Source: Bradyrhizobium genosp. L (GTDB taxonomy: Bacteria; Pseudomonadota; Alphaproteobacteria; Rhizobiales; Xanthobacteraceae). From it: DNA of 64,000 bases. The notes under the pieces are model-generated. The model saw nothing but the letters and a program-made list of their open reading frames with translations, had not been told where the DNA came from and searched no databases. Each line of letters begins with the position of its first letter. Position 1 is the first letter of the stretch. Shown here piece after piece: positions 1 through 8,246 of the stretch. The translations under genes were made by a program, and so were the position numbers. Location of the stretch: the NCBI RefSeq assembly GCF_015624485.1, contig NZ_CP061378.1:3720001-3784000 (forward strand). Direction: 5' to 3'.

Positions 1-360
1 GTCACCAAGTCCGGCGTCCACGTCTTCTCGGTGGAGATGGCGACATCAGCGCAGGAGAAGGAAACCGGCCTGATGTACCGCAAGGAGCTGGCCGACGGCA
101 AAGGCATGCTGTTCGACTTCTCGCCGGAGCAGGAGGTATCGATGTGGATGAAGAACACCTACATCTCGCTCGACATGATCTTCATCCGCGCCGACGGCCG
201 GATCCTGCGCATCGCCGAAAACACTGAGCCGCTGTCGACCAGGATCATCCCGTCGAGGGGCCTCGCCAAGGGCGTGCTTGAAGTGATCGCCGGCACCGCA
301 CAGAAGTACGGCATCAAGCCCGGCGACCAGGTCGGTCATCCCTTGTTCAACGGCCGCTGA
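1..360 (+). CDS. DUF192 family protein, 5' end cut by window
   Basis: The frame is open from base 1 (GTC ACC AAG...), so the true start lies upstream of the window. The visible 119 residues carry the DUF192 (COG1430) pattern: the ETGLMYR segment, then MLFDF, then the MWMKNTYISLDMIFI stretch, and a C-terminal KPGDQV. DUF192 proteins are small, often exported, and of unknown biochemical function. In the alphaproteobacterial genomes I recall, the gene stands just upstream of tRNA-Pro, as here. A Met at base 31 exists but homology clearly extends 5' of it. Confidence 0.85.
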   Translation, partial: VTKSGVHVFSVEMATSAQEKETGLMYRKELADGKGMLFDFSPEQEVSMWMKNTYISLDMIFIRADGRILRIAENTEPLSTRIIPSRGLAKGVLEVIAGTAQKYGIKPGDQVGHPLFNGR

Positions 361-771
361 AGGGCGAACCGATCAGGTCGAGTTCGCCTCCGCAGGCGGC
401 GCTCGGCCAAAACATCGAAAACAACCCCATGCAAAGGAGCCGGCGGGCCGCCGGCGTTCGACACGACGGCTGCTCCAATGACGCCTGCCCCAATGACGGC
501 TGTCCCAATGACGGCTTGACACGTCGGGCAACTCAGGGGCATAATTCCAATATTCCGAAATTGCAGAGACTGCCGCGCTGTGGGATGTGCCCGTGGCCAC
601 CACATGCGATAGCGCCGCCCGTCGAGGAGAGGTGGACCGAACTCGCGGCCAATCCTCTTAAAGCTCATTCCATTTCGCGCTAGCTGCTTGTTTTGATGTC
701 GATTTCCAAATGCGAGCCGACGCCTTGCTGGCGTCAGGCGAAGCGTGTATTCACAGGGCCTCTCGGAAAAT
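361..771. other. Intergenic stretch without a supported gene
   Basis: About 410 bases between the DUF192 gene and tRNA-Pro. Open frames here are short, unlike any family I know, and the minus-strand one is antisense to the tRNA. The only structure I see is a three-copy 15-bp tandem repeat, listed separately. Confidence 0.6.
475..519. repeat. Three tandem copies of a 15-bp unit
   Basis: The unit CCAATGACGGCTGTC occurs at 475-489, 490-504 and 505-519 with one to three mismatches per copy. The period is a multiple of three, but no convincing gene covers it. It may be a small variable-number repeat. Confidence 0.75.
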
Positions 772-848
772 CGGGGTATAGCGCAGCCTGGTAGCGCGGC
801 AGTTTTGGGTACTGCAGGTCGTTGGTTCGAATCCAGCTGCCCCGACCA
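772..848 (+). tRNA. tRNA-Pro (anticodon TGG)
   Basis: A 77-nt cloverleaf. The acceptor arm CGGGGTA pairs with TGCCCCG (one G-U), followed by an encoded CCA. The D-arm region is AGCGCAGCCTGGTAGCGC. The anticodon stem GCAGT/ACTGC holds the loop TTTGGGT with anticodon TGG, and the T-loop is GGTTCGAATCC. Alphaproteobacteria usually encode this tRNA as a single gene. Confidence 0.95.
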
Positions 849-1111
849 AACTTCGCGTTGAATCCGCTGCATTTTCCGTCCGTGATTCCGAGTTGCGGTT
901 CTTGCCTTGTTGCGCCGTGATCGTTGGCAGCGTATGCCGGCGCGTGATCGCGAAGCAGTCGACCTTGCGCTCGAGCGCGCTGGCTACGAAGCCGGCGCGC
1001 AGCGAATGGCCGGAAGGAAAATGTCTTGGGGTCGAGGCCCGCGGGCCGCGATCACTCGCGTGCAGATCACCGACGATCACGACGTCCGCGGATTCCGCCC
1101 AGACCCGTCGC

Positions 1112-1849
1112 CTACTTGCGACGCTCGAGCGGGTACTTCTTGAAGCCGTGTAGGGCGGCCGCCTGGTCGAGCCACAAGAGAGCGTCGAGCTCGTTGCCGA
1201 TCAAACGGATGTCGCTTAGGACACTGGTCGTGTTGCCGATGTCGGCCTGGATCGTATAGCTAGCCTGGGCTCCCGCCGGCGTATCCTGCAGCACGCCAAC
1301 GAACTTCGCGCCGTTCTCTGCGCGGAAATGGCTGCGATCGACCTCAGCCCTCGTCCTGGGCCTGGTGTTCACCACTGCCTGGAAGCCGCCTGGAGCGGGA
1401 TCCGGCATATCATGGTGAACGGGGACAGTTACGTTGCGCATTTTCGATGCCTCCTTGGTCATGGTGGGTGTGGGAACAAGATTGAGCCGGCCGCGCTCGA
1501 CCAGGTCGACCGCGGCGCCATCGGGTAACCGAGAGATCGCGATCGCGATCGCGCGGACGTGTGCGGGCTTCGACGGGAAGCCGCAGGTCTCGGCGTCGCT
1601 GTCGTCGGCGGGCAGCCCAATGATGAAAGCACGCCGCCCGTAGTCTGGCTGCAACGATGCCGCGAAAGCCTTGCCGGCAGCCTCGATGCCGCGCATCAAC
1701 ACCTGCAGCTCGGTGATAACGTTTATCGGTGCCGGCCGGCGATCGCTACACCAGGATTTCACGCTGTCGAGCCTGACAACGTGAAAGTCGGCGGCCTCCT
1801 GCTGGGATAGCCCGCATGCCTCACGCATCAGATCGTAGACGCTGGCCAT
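1112..1849 (-). CDS. Hypothetical protein with HTH-like N-terminus
   Basis: 245 residues. Residues about 1-45 (Met-Ala-Ser-Val-Tyr..., then LSQQEAADFHVVRLDSVKSW) look like a helix-turn-helix of the YdiL/Aca2-like type, in which the recognition helix is followed by an Arg/Pro-rich turn. The remainder has no motif I recognise. There may be a domain boundary near residue 130, because an internal Met (MRNVTV) begins a segment of different composition. The gene stands alone just past tRNA-Pro, where mobile elements often sit, and its neighbours do not suggest a pathway. The family link comes from pattern memory and is tentative. Confidence 0.55.
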   Translation of the reverse strand: MASVYDLMREACGLSQQEAADFHVVRLDSVKSWCSDRRPAPINVITELQVLMRGIEAAGKAFAASLQPDYGRRAFIIGLPADDSDAETCGFPSKPAHVRAIAIAISRLPDGAAVDLVERGRLNLVPTPTMTKEASKMRNVTVPVHHDMPDPAPGGFQAVVNTRPRTRAEVDRSHFRAENGAKFVGVLQDTPAGAQASYTIQADIGNTTSVLSDIRLIGNELDALLWLDQAAALHGFKKYPLERRK

Positions 1850-2376
1850 AGCGTTTTGTCTCCCGTTTCATCATGGAAAGTGCGGTCCCAGTCGCCGAGG
1901 ATCGCGTTCGTCTAGTTGTTCTCGAAACGATCGTCGAAAGACTGGCGTTCGGCAATAACGCCAGCAGAGCGAAGCCCAACCCTTCGCCTTGGCGTAGCGG
2001 GTGGGGCGGCGACGATTCGGAATGCGCTCGATGATCTCATACGGGTGGAAGGTCATCATCCAGGCTATGCTGGTGATGTGAGATTCACCGCGACCTTTCG
2101 AGATAGTGCAGGCCAATCCGCTCTGCGCCGTTGCGCAGTGCTTGCACTTCGTTCAGCGGGTTACGCTCGTAAAAAATTGAACATTGAAGGCTTCCTTTCC
2201 TTGCGGTGTCGGGCAAATCCCAACGCTGAAAAATTGTACACTAAAAGAGTACATGCGGCAAGGCCGATCGACACAAGACGGAAATATAAGGCTCTAGGAG
2301 CGTCCTGTTTCGTGTGGCGACATTCGATATCCTTGCCCTTAAGCTGTGCGCGGTGCAAACCGGGGAAACAGGCAAG
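1850..2376. other. Gene-poor stretch
   Basis: About 530 bases, somewhat lower in GC than the surroundings near 2160-2340. Short open frames on both strands overlap one another and have no recognisable motif or good ribosome-binding site. I see no convincing gene, RNA or repeat here. Confidence 0.5.
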
Positions 2377-2820
2377 ATGAACTCAAATTTCGAGGCCATC
2401 GGTAAATACATCTTCTATTTTTCTCACCTCGAACAAGTTGTGCGCGTGGTGGCCAAGGAGCTTCTGGGGCTCTCCGACGATCAATACCACGGAGTGATGC
2501 CGGTGATTGATTTCGCGGGCGCTTGCAACGTCTGCAAAGCCGAAATCTCGAAAGAGAAGCTCCCATTGCCACAGGTCGGGCCGGCTCTCGATCTCATCAA
2601 CCGAGCCTTAAAGTGCAACGAGGACCGGATACGTGTCGCTCATGGAAGCTGGAGATTAGGCCTGGGGGCCGCGGTCGCGTCACACGTCTCTCGAACGACA
2701 CTTCGCGAAACCCACTACTTCTCCAATCCGGGAGAGCTTGATGAGAAAGCCGAAGCCTTGAAGGTCCTCGCTGGCAACCTGTGGGACTTTTTCCTTTCAC
2801 CCGAGCATGGGCTGATCTGA
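2377..2820 (+). CDS. Hypothetical protein, helical, unknown function
   Basis: 147 residues from the ATG preceded by a purine-rich GGGAAACAGGCAAG. The frame opens further upstream (2314), but that extension has no ribosome-binding site. The sequence begins MNSNFEAIGKYIFYFSHLEQ, an N-terminal helix with acidic and aromatic residues, and remains helical throughout. Similar small proteins turn up sporadically in accessory regions, and I do not recognise the family. AT content is higher than in the flanking cyclase gene, which would fit later acquisition. Confidence 0.55.
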   Translation: MNSNFEAIGKYIFYFSHLEQVVRVVAKELLGLSDDQYHGVMPVIDFAGACNVCKAEISKEKLPLPQVGPALDLINRALKCNEDRIRVAHGSWRLGLGAAVASHVSRTTLRETHYFSNPGELDEKAEALKVLAGNLWDFFLSPEHGLI

Positions 2821-2866
2821 CATTCGCTGACGCAGCCTCATAACAACAATCCGGCGAGGAAACCCC

Positions 2867-3643
2867 ATGCCCCGCAGACTGATCGATATCTCCGTTCCCT
2901 TGCAGAACGACGTTCCGGCCGATCCGCCCGGCAATCACCCGACGATCCAGTATATCGATCACCAGCAGGGCCTGCCGCGCATGCTGCAGTTCTTCGATGG
3001 GTTGAAGGCGGAGGATTTGCCTGACGGGCAGGGCTGGGCGGTGGAGCAAGTCTCGCTGTCGACGCACAACGGCACGCATCTCGATGCGCCCTGGCATTTC
3101 CATCCGACCATGAATCGCGGCGAGCGGTCCTGGACCATCGATGAGGTGCCGCTGGACTGGTGTTTGCAGCCCGGCGTGAAGCTCGACTTCCGGCATCTGC
3201 CTGACGGCTACGTCGCAACCGCAAAGGATGTCGAAGCCGAGCTGAAGCGGATCGGCCACACGCTGTCGCCGCTCGAGATCGTCGTCGTCAACACCAGCGC
3301 CGGCGCCAAATATGGCCGGCCGGATTACGTCACCTCGGGCTGCGGCATGGGCTATGAGGCGACGATGTATCTGCTCGAACGCGGCGTGCGGCTGACCGGC
3401 ATCGACGGCTGGAGCTGGGACGCGCCTTTCGTCTACACCGCGAAGAAATACGCGGAGACCAGGGACGCCAGCCTGATCTGGGAAGGCCACAAGGCTGGCC
3501 GGCACATCGGCTACTGCCATATCGAGAAGCTGCACAATCTGGAGGAGCTGCCGTCGACCGGCTTCATGGTGTCGTGTTTCCCGGTGAAGATCGAGCGGGC
3601 TTCGGCGGGGTGGACGAGGGCGGTCGCGATCCTGGATGGCTAG
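2867..3643 (+). CDS. Cyclase family protein (kynurenine formamidase-like hydrolase)
   Basis: 258 residues, typical of the PF04199 cyclase/formamidase superfamily. The metal-binding signature HNGTHLDAPWHF lies at about residues 69-80, and further His/Asp/Glu residues downstream (GIDGWSWDAP, KAGRHIGYCHIEKL) fit the family fold. Members are metal-dependent amide or lactone hydrolases, such as kynurenine formamidase. The substrate cannot be told from sequence. The ATG follows GGCGAGGAAACCCC, an acceptable ribosome-binding site. The gene stands alone, with no tryptophan-catabolic neighbours. Confidence 0.85.
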   Translation: MPRRLIDISVPLQNDVPADPPGNHPTIQYIDHQQGLPRMLQFFDGLKAEDLPDGQGWAVEQVSLSTHNGTHLDAPWHFHPTMNRGERSWTIDEVPLDWCLQPGVKLDFRHLPDGYVATAKDVEAELKRIGHTLSPLEIVVVNTSAGAKYGRPDYVTSGCGMGYEATMYLLERGVRLTGIDGWSWDAPFVYTAKKYAETRDASLIWEGHKAGRHIGYCHIEKLHNLEELPSTGFMVSCFPVKIERASAGWTRAVAILDG

Positions 3644-3834
3644 GCCAACTGCTTGGGCAGCATGGTTTTTGGAACCGCCGGCGTGCCGATCATTCCGGCG
3701 GGCTGTTGCCGCGAGGCTACAGCCTCAGGCATTCAGATGCGTTTTAATGCACCCACTGGTCGTAGGCGTGTCGGATGATTGAGCGAAGGCCGTTCGTCGT
3801 CCGTTCATGGCTTCGCGGTTCTCTCCCTTAGACT

Positions 3835-3860
3835 AGAGCCCCGGTCTCGTCCGGGGCTCT
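3835..3860 (-). terminator. Intrinsic terminator after the TOMM operon
   Basis: A perfect 10-bp stem AGAGCCCCGG/CCGGGGCTCT with a 6-nt loop sits 9 bases past the stop of the SagB-type gene. The tail is T-rich on the plus strand (TTCTTG) and weaker on the minus strand. The distance to the plus-strand cyclase gene (175 bases) makes the SagB-type gene the more likely client. It may act in both directions. Confidence 0.65.
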
Positions 3861-3869
3861 TTCTTGCGC

Positions 3870-5360
3870 TCAACCTGAGGCCGCTGCTGTCGTGCCGCGC
3901 CCGAGCGCAAACTGGCCGACCGGTCCTTCGACGTGAAAGTCGAGCCCCGTCATTCGCGCGAACAGGTCGATATTGGTGGTGCCGATCGCGCAGCCGCCGA
4001 GACCGAGTGCGGTTGCCATCATGTACAGCGTCTGGGTCAGCACGCCGACATCCTTCAGGATCAGCGCGTAGGCGATCGCGCTGTACTTCCAGGAAACGCG
4101 GCCGAAGCGCGCGGCGATCGTGATCAGGATCTGCGGCGCAGCTTCCGCGTCCATCGCAAAGCTCGCGCCTTGCAGCATGGCGTCGAATTGCTGCGGATGC
4201 GCGTCGATGGCGGTCAGCGCATGCGCATCGGCATCGTAATGATAGAAGCCGCGCGCCAGGCCATCGCAATTGTCGACCGCCAGATAAAGCTCGAGCTCGT
4301 AGGCGCTGCCCGCCGCGGGATAGGGTCGGCTGGAGTATTCGACGTCGGGGCCGTCGGCGGCGAATTCGAGCGCGCCGCTCCATTTCGACCGGATGCGCGT
4401 GGCGCCATCGAGAAGTGCCGTGAGCTCGGCCAGCGTGACCGGCCGCTGCGCGTCGAAATCGCGTGTGGAGCGCCGTTGATGCAGCAACGCCTCGAACGGC
4501 GTGCGGCTACCGTCGCGCTCCTGCAGCTTGATCGTCTTGCCGGGCCAGGCGGGGCGCGCCGCGGGCAGCGGCGCGATCAGGCCCGTGTTCGGGTAGAGGC
4601 CACCCAGCGGGTTCGCCTGCCGGCCTTCGGTGCTGCGGGTGTGGAACAGCAGGTCGTGAAAGTCCCAGAGCACGAGGCCGTCATCGCCCTCGGCCTGGCG
4701 GAGCGTCTCGTGCTTCGTGGTGTCGACCGCGACCAGGATCTGGCAGTCCAGCAGCAGCGCCAGCAGCTCCGGCCCCGGATAGCCGTCCTGACGCTTGATC
4801 CGGCGGATCGTCTGGGGCGCGGCAAGGGATGCGAGCAGGCTCGCGATCGCCGCGTCGCGGATGCAAAACAGCGCAGCCGCGCGCGGGGACTCCAGCACCA
4901 TCTCGGTGCCGCGGCGGCGCAGATAGGCAAAGCGCGACAGCACGATGGTTGCAGCATCGTCGAGCTTCGGCGCCTGCGGCCAGTAATCCGGCGCCTGCGG
5001 CTCGATGACGACGAGCTCGGTGTCGTCGCGCATCAGGCGATATTCGACGAGACCGCGCCGCGCCAATTGCCGGATCAGGCGCGCGATGTCCCGCGCGGCC
5101 GTGTCGTTTTCACGGGCCGCGAAAGGCAGCGGCAAGCCTGTCCGCAGCTCGCGCGCCCGTTCCGACGTGGCGGCGCTGTACTTGCCCAGCGGCTCCGAAT
5201 AGTCGTCGAAATGGGCGGCGATGCTGCCATCGTCCTGCGCGTCGAGCGTGACGTGCGGATTGAGACGCGCTGCGAGCGTCGGCGGCGCGGCCTTCTGCGA
5301 TCGCTTCGGCGCCGGCTTTGGCGCTCTCGTTTTCGATTTCGTTTTCTTCGACGCGCGCAC
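3870..5360 (-). CDS. SagB/ThcOx-type azoline dehydrogenase (nitroreductase fold)
   Basis: 496 residues with a GTG start. The first 30 residues are Lys/Ala/Pro-rich. Residues about 35-250 form an N-terminal domain as seen in long SagB proteins. The C-terminal half is the FMN nitroreductase domain: RRSTRDFD at 296-303, the SagB-type RPYPAAGSAYELELYL at 345-360, and a GLGGCAIG turn near the end. In this family the enzyme oxidises thiazolines or oxazolines, made by the cyclodehydratase, to thiazoles or oxazoles. It begins 12 bases after the YcaO gene and is surely co-transcribed with it. A 1081-codon antisense frame overlaps it but is a high-GC shadow. Confidence 0.9.
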   Translation of the reverse strand: MRASKKTKSKTRAPKPAPKRSQKAAPPTLAARLNPHVTLDAQDDGSIAAHFDDYSEPLGKYSAATSERARELRTGLPLPFAARENDTAARDIARLIRQLARRGLVEYRLMRDDTELVVIEPQAPDYWPQAPKLDDAATIVLSRFAYLRRRGTEMVLESPRAAALFCIRDAAIASLLASLAAPQTIRRIKRQDGYPGPELLALLLDCQILVAVDTTKHETLRQAEGDDGLVLWDFHDLLFHTRSTEGRQANPLGGLYPNTGLIAPLPAARPAWPGKTIKLQERDGSRTPFEALLHQRRSTRDFDAQRPVTLAELTALLDGATRIRSKWSGALEFAADGPDVEYSSRPYPAAGSAYELELYLAVDNCDGLARGFYHYDADAHALTAIDAHPQQFDAMLQGASFAMDAEAAPQILITIAARFGRVSWKYSAIAYALILKDVGVLTQTLYMMATALGLGGCAIGTTNIDLFARMTGLDFHVEGPVGQFALGRGTTAAASG

Positions 5361-5372
5361 GCCGGCCTGTCC

Positions 5373-7625
5373 TCAGGTATGCGGCAGGAACGGCGTCAGC
5401 TCGCTTTCCGGCGACGGGGCATCGCGCAGTCCGAGCTTGACCGGCACGTCATAGAGCCGTCCGGCTCCGAAGCGGCGATAGAAGTGGCGCATGCCGGGAA
5501 CGATGACCCGCACGACGGGCACTTCGACGTCCGGCCGGGTCTGATCGAGGACGAGGAAGTCCATGCCGGCGCGGGCGGCGATGTCGACACAGGCCTCCGC
5601 CTGCGCGCGCGCATCGTCGAGCGGCACATTCGCCGACGGGGCCGGGGGAACCGCCGGTTTCGCCGCTGGGATCAGGAACGGGTAGTTGTCGAGCCGAAGC
5701 GGATTGATGCCGTCGAGGCTCGGCTTCTCGCCGTCGCCGCCGCCCATCAGCCCGATCGACAGGAACTGGTTGAGCTCCGTCAACGATCGCAGCAGCGCGA
5801 TGCGCCGATCGAAGTGCGAGCCGGACCCGAACTCGATATTCTCCTGTCCGTTCTTGATCCAGTGCACGATGGCGACATAGGTCGGGATGCCGAGATCGCT
5901 GGTGATGTCGAGCACCCAGAGCTTTCGGCCGGATGCGGCGAGCTGGGACTTGAGGTCGCGGATGTAGGAATCGTCGAACTGATCGAGGTCGACCTCCGCC
6001 CGCTGCGATCGGTTGTACCACCAGATCGCGTAGGCATCGCGCTCCATCAATTCGAGGAAGCCCTGCACGATCGCTTCCTCGCGCGTATTGCCGGCCGCGC
6101 AGCCGTTCGAGTCGGCAGCGAAGAAGGCGCCGGGGCCATCGTAGAAGAAATACAGCAGGCTGGTCGGAATCTGCCTGAATTTCTTGTCGCGCAGCGACCA
6201 GACCGGCGACCACTCGATCCGTGCCGATGGATCGAACGGTTCGGGGGCGGGCTGAGTGTGGAAGGAATCATTTTCATTGCCGCGCGGCCCGGCGCGGTAC
6301 TGCTCGTCGCTGAACAGCAGGATGTCGTTGGGACGGATCGCATCATCAGGCGCAAAATCGGTGAAGCGCTTGCGCGAGCGAATCTCGTCGCCCTGGAATA
6401 TCCCCGAATAGCGCTCGATGGCTTCCATCAGCGCGCTGGCTTCGCCCTGCTCGGCGGTGCTGCCTTTGCCGAAGCTGCCGCCGCTCAGTCCCGCGCGGAG
6501 CTGGTCGACGCTCTGCGCCGGCGCGGAGAAATTATGCTGGGCGTGGAAATTGGTGTTCATCGGCAGATCAACATCGATCCGCTCGAGCCTGGTCACGACG
6601 CCGGTGAGCGGGCTGACATGCTTCCTGAAGCGATCCACCGTCGCGCGCGAGGACATGCTGCGATAGCCGCCGCTGGTCATCACGAGCTTGGCGCCCGCTT
6701 TCAACTCGATCGGCTGCGGCGCCCGCTTCGGATTTTGCAGCTTCTTGTTGCCACAGGTCGGACATTGCGGGCGTGTCGCCACGTAGTGCCTGGCCGTGGT
6801 CGAACCCAGCAGGTCGAGGCTGACGACGTTATTGCGCAGATCGGTGCGGAAGCCGCTGCCGATCGCCTTGGCGATCTCGATGGCGGCGAACTGGATCGCG
6901 CTTTGTCCGACCGTCTGCTGTGCGAGCGGAGAGAGCGCAACCGGGCGCGCGTTGCCACGATCGAGAAAGCCCTTGATCTCCCGGTTGCGGATCATGCGGT
7001 CGAACAGACAGGTCCAGCACGCGCCGTCCGCCTTGAAGACCGGGCCGACCAGCGGAAACACCCCGGCGGGCTGTACCAGCAGCCACGGAGCCTTGGCTGC
7101 CGCGCGCTCCCGGTTGCGCTCGGTCAGCCGCCGATCGAGGTAATCGTTGACCAGCGTGACCGTGAGATCGGGCGATGATTTGACGACGTGCACGCCGAGA
7201 TCTTGCAGCGCCTTGCCGAGCTCGGCCGCGCCCTTGACGTCGATGGCTTCGACCCGCACGCGGCAGTTCTGCAGATTTTGTCGCGCGACATCGACGGGCA
7301 GGCCGAGGCTCGCCCAGAGCCCGTCGACGACGCCGCCCGAACCCGGCTGCTTCAGAATCACATAGCGCCGATCGAACATTCGCTTCAGCGCTTCCTGGAT
7401 CGTCTCGACCGGAAACTTCCGTCCAAGGTCGGTCAACAGCTTGGTGACGCTCGCACCATTGGTGCCGATCGCGGAAGCCAGTGCGCAATAGAGCTCGCCG
7501 TGCAGAAAGAATTTGCGGTCTTCGGAATACAGGCAAACGACGTCGGGAGGCAGGACATAGGCCGTGAAATTCGGAGCGAATTGCAGAATTTCCTTGTTGG
7601 CCTGCTGAGAAGGTTTTTTGGGCAA
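5373..7625 (-). CDS. Fused E1-like/YcaO cyclodehydratase for azoline peptide (TOMM) biosynthesis
   Basis: 750 residues. The N-terminal part (about 1-300) is the leader-binding, ThiF/E1-like domain (SagC type). It carries a Cys4 zinc site from two CxxC pairs, CWTC at 203-206 and CPTC at 288-291. The C-terminal part (about 340-750) is the YcaO domain (SagD type), with ATP/Mg-binding signatures GEASALMEAIERYSG (394-408) and NGCAAGNTREEA followed by ELMERDAY (507-532). The protein ends ELTPFLPHT, a proline-containing tail like those of catalytic YcaO enzymes. Such fusions bind the precursor leader and use ATP to turn Cys, Ser or Thr into azolines. The gene lies between the precursor and the dehydrogenase. 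Confidence 0.93.
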   Translation of the reverse strand: MPKKPSQQANKEILQFAPNFTAYVLPPDVVCLYSEDRKFFLHGELYCALASAIGTNGASVTKLLTDLGRKFPVETIQEALKRMFDRRYVILKQPGSGGVVDGLWASLGLPVDVARQNLQNCRVRVEAIDVKGAAELGKALQDLGVHVVKSSPDLTVTLVNDYLDRRLTERNRERAAAKAPWLLVQPAGVFPLVGPVFKADGACWTCLFDRMIRNREIKGFLDRGNARPVALSPLAQQTVGQSAIQFAAIEIAKAIGSGFRTDLRNNVVSLDLLGSTTARHYVATRPQCPTCGNKKLQNPKRAPQPIELKAGAKLVMTSGGYRSMSSRATVDRFRKHVSPLTGVVTRLERIDVDLPMNTNFHAQHNFSAPAQSVDQLRAGLSGGSFGKGSTAEQGEASALMEAIERYSGIFQGDEIRSRKRFTDFAPDDAIRPNDILLFSDEQYRAGPRGNENDSFHTQPAPEPFDPSARIEWSPVWSLRDKKFRQIPTSLLYFFYDGPGAFFAADSNGCAAGNTREEAIVQGFLELMERDAYAIWWYNRSQRAEVDLDQFDDSYIRDLKSQLAASGRKLWVLDITSDLGIPTYVAIVHWIKNGQENIEFGSGSHFDRRIALLRSLTELNQFLSIGLMGGGDGEKPSLDGINPLRLDNYPFLIPAAKPAVPPAPSANVPLDDARAQAEACVDIAARAGMDFLVLDQTRPDVEVPVVRVIVPGMRHFYRRFGAGRLYDVPVKLGLRDAPSPESELTPFLPHT

Positions 7626-7782
7626 AGACGCGATCCTGTACGACGGGCGGGGTCCGATGTTCTGACGGGGCAGGGCGCCGTCGTCAGCGTCCCCGCATCG
7701 ACGTCGAGATCACGTCGCGCAAGGGCGAATGGACAACCGATGTGATGACAGATGTCATGGCATAAGTGGCGACGACATGAAA

Positions 7783-7814
7783 TGGCCGGGTCGACCTGCG
7801 TCGAACCCGGCCAT
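7783..7814 (-). terminator. Hairpin between precursor and YcaO genes, possible attenuator
   Basis: Read on the minus strand, ATGGCCGGGTTCGA pairs with TCGACCCGGCCAT, a stem of about 13 bp with one bulge and a 6-nt loop, followed only by TTTCATG. It lies about 50 bases past the precursor stop and 157 bases before the YcaO start. The weak T-tract suggests partial termination, which would keep the precursor mRNA in excess over the enzyme mRNAs. That role is inference. Confidence 0.5.
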
Positions 7815-7862
7815 GACGATTGATACGCGTCAACTGATAAGCGTCGACGCGATGCTGTTGGG

Positions 7863-8246
7863 TCAGCAGAGGCGGCAAGCGCCCCACGACAGGCAGCAGC
7901 CGCCGCCGCAACCGCCACATCCGCCGCAACGGCAACCGCGGCAGCCGCGACAGCCTCTGCAACCACGGCAACCGCCGCAGCCGCGGGCTTCCTGGACGCG
8001 CTGTCCACCGACCTCTTCCTTGTCGAAGAGGTGGAACGTGGCGAGGCTGACGTCGGCGAGTTCTTCTTCACCGAGCGTGATGGCCTGGGTCGGTGCATAG
8101 TGGTTGGTCTGCGGCAGGTCGGCGGCCGGCACCGCAGCTGCGGATGCGCTTCCCACCAATGAGAAAGTCAGTCCGGCCGCACCCAACGCGGGCACGGCGG
8201 CCTTGGTCACTCGCTTCCGCTTCGGGGCTTGCTTCAGACTTGGCAT
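7863..8246 (-). CDS. Cys-rich TOMM/LAP precursor peptide
   Basis: 127 residues from the ATG at 8246, 8 bases after a strong GGAGG; longer 5' frames lack such a site. Three parts are visible. Residues 1-38 are Lys/Arg-rich then hydrophobic, ending VGSASAAAV, which looks like a Sec signal peptide. Residues 55-85 are acidic (TLGEEELADVSLATF, then LFDKEE) and likely form the leader recognised by the E1-like domain. Residues 89-127 are the core, 13 Cys and one Ser in a Gly/Arg background (GCGGCRGCRGCRGC...). Adjacency to YcaO and SagB genes identifies it as their substrate. I recall similar precursors in other Rhizobiales but no characterised product. Confidence 0.85.
   Translation of the reverse strand: MPSLKQAPKRKRVTKAAVPALGAAGLTFSLVGSASAAAVPAADLPQTNHYAPTQAITLGEEELADVSLATFHLFDKEEVGGQRVQEARGCGGCRGCRGCRGCRGCRCGGCGGCGGGCCLSWGACRLC
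7870..7990 (-). repeat. Short tandem repeats encoding the Cys/Gly/Arg core
   Basis: The precursor core is written in degenerate 9-bp units coding Gly-Cys-Arg or Gly-Gly-Cys (plus-strand look CGGCAACCG/CGGCAGCCG). Such repeats expand and contract easily. They are coding sequence, not a CRISPR or noncoding array, because no spacers separate the units. Confidence 0.6.

Noticed and set aside
751..1080. Minus-strand open frame with the GAAGFEPTTCSTQN-type sequence
   Set aside because: It is antisense to tRNA-Pro. This motif is a well-known artefact of translating tRNA genes backward. The overlapping minus-strand frame at 336-872 (DSNQRPAVPKTAALP) is the same artefact in another frame.
3933..7178. 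Plus-strand open frame of 1081 codons
   Set aside because: It is antisense to the SagB and YcaO genes, which have clear family motifs. High GC leaves the opposite strand free of stops.
7863..7990. CRISPR-like array
   Set aside because: The units are contiguous, without spacers, and code the Cys-rich core of the precursor peptide.
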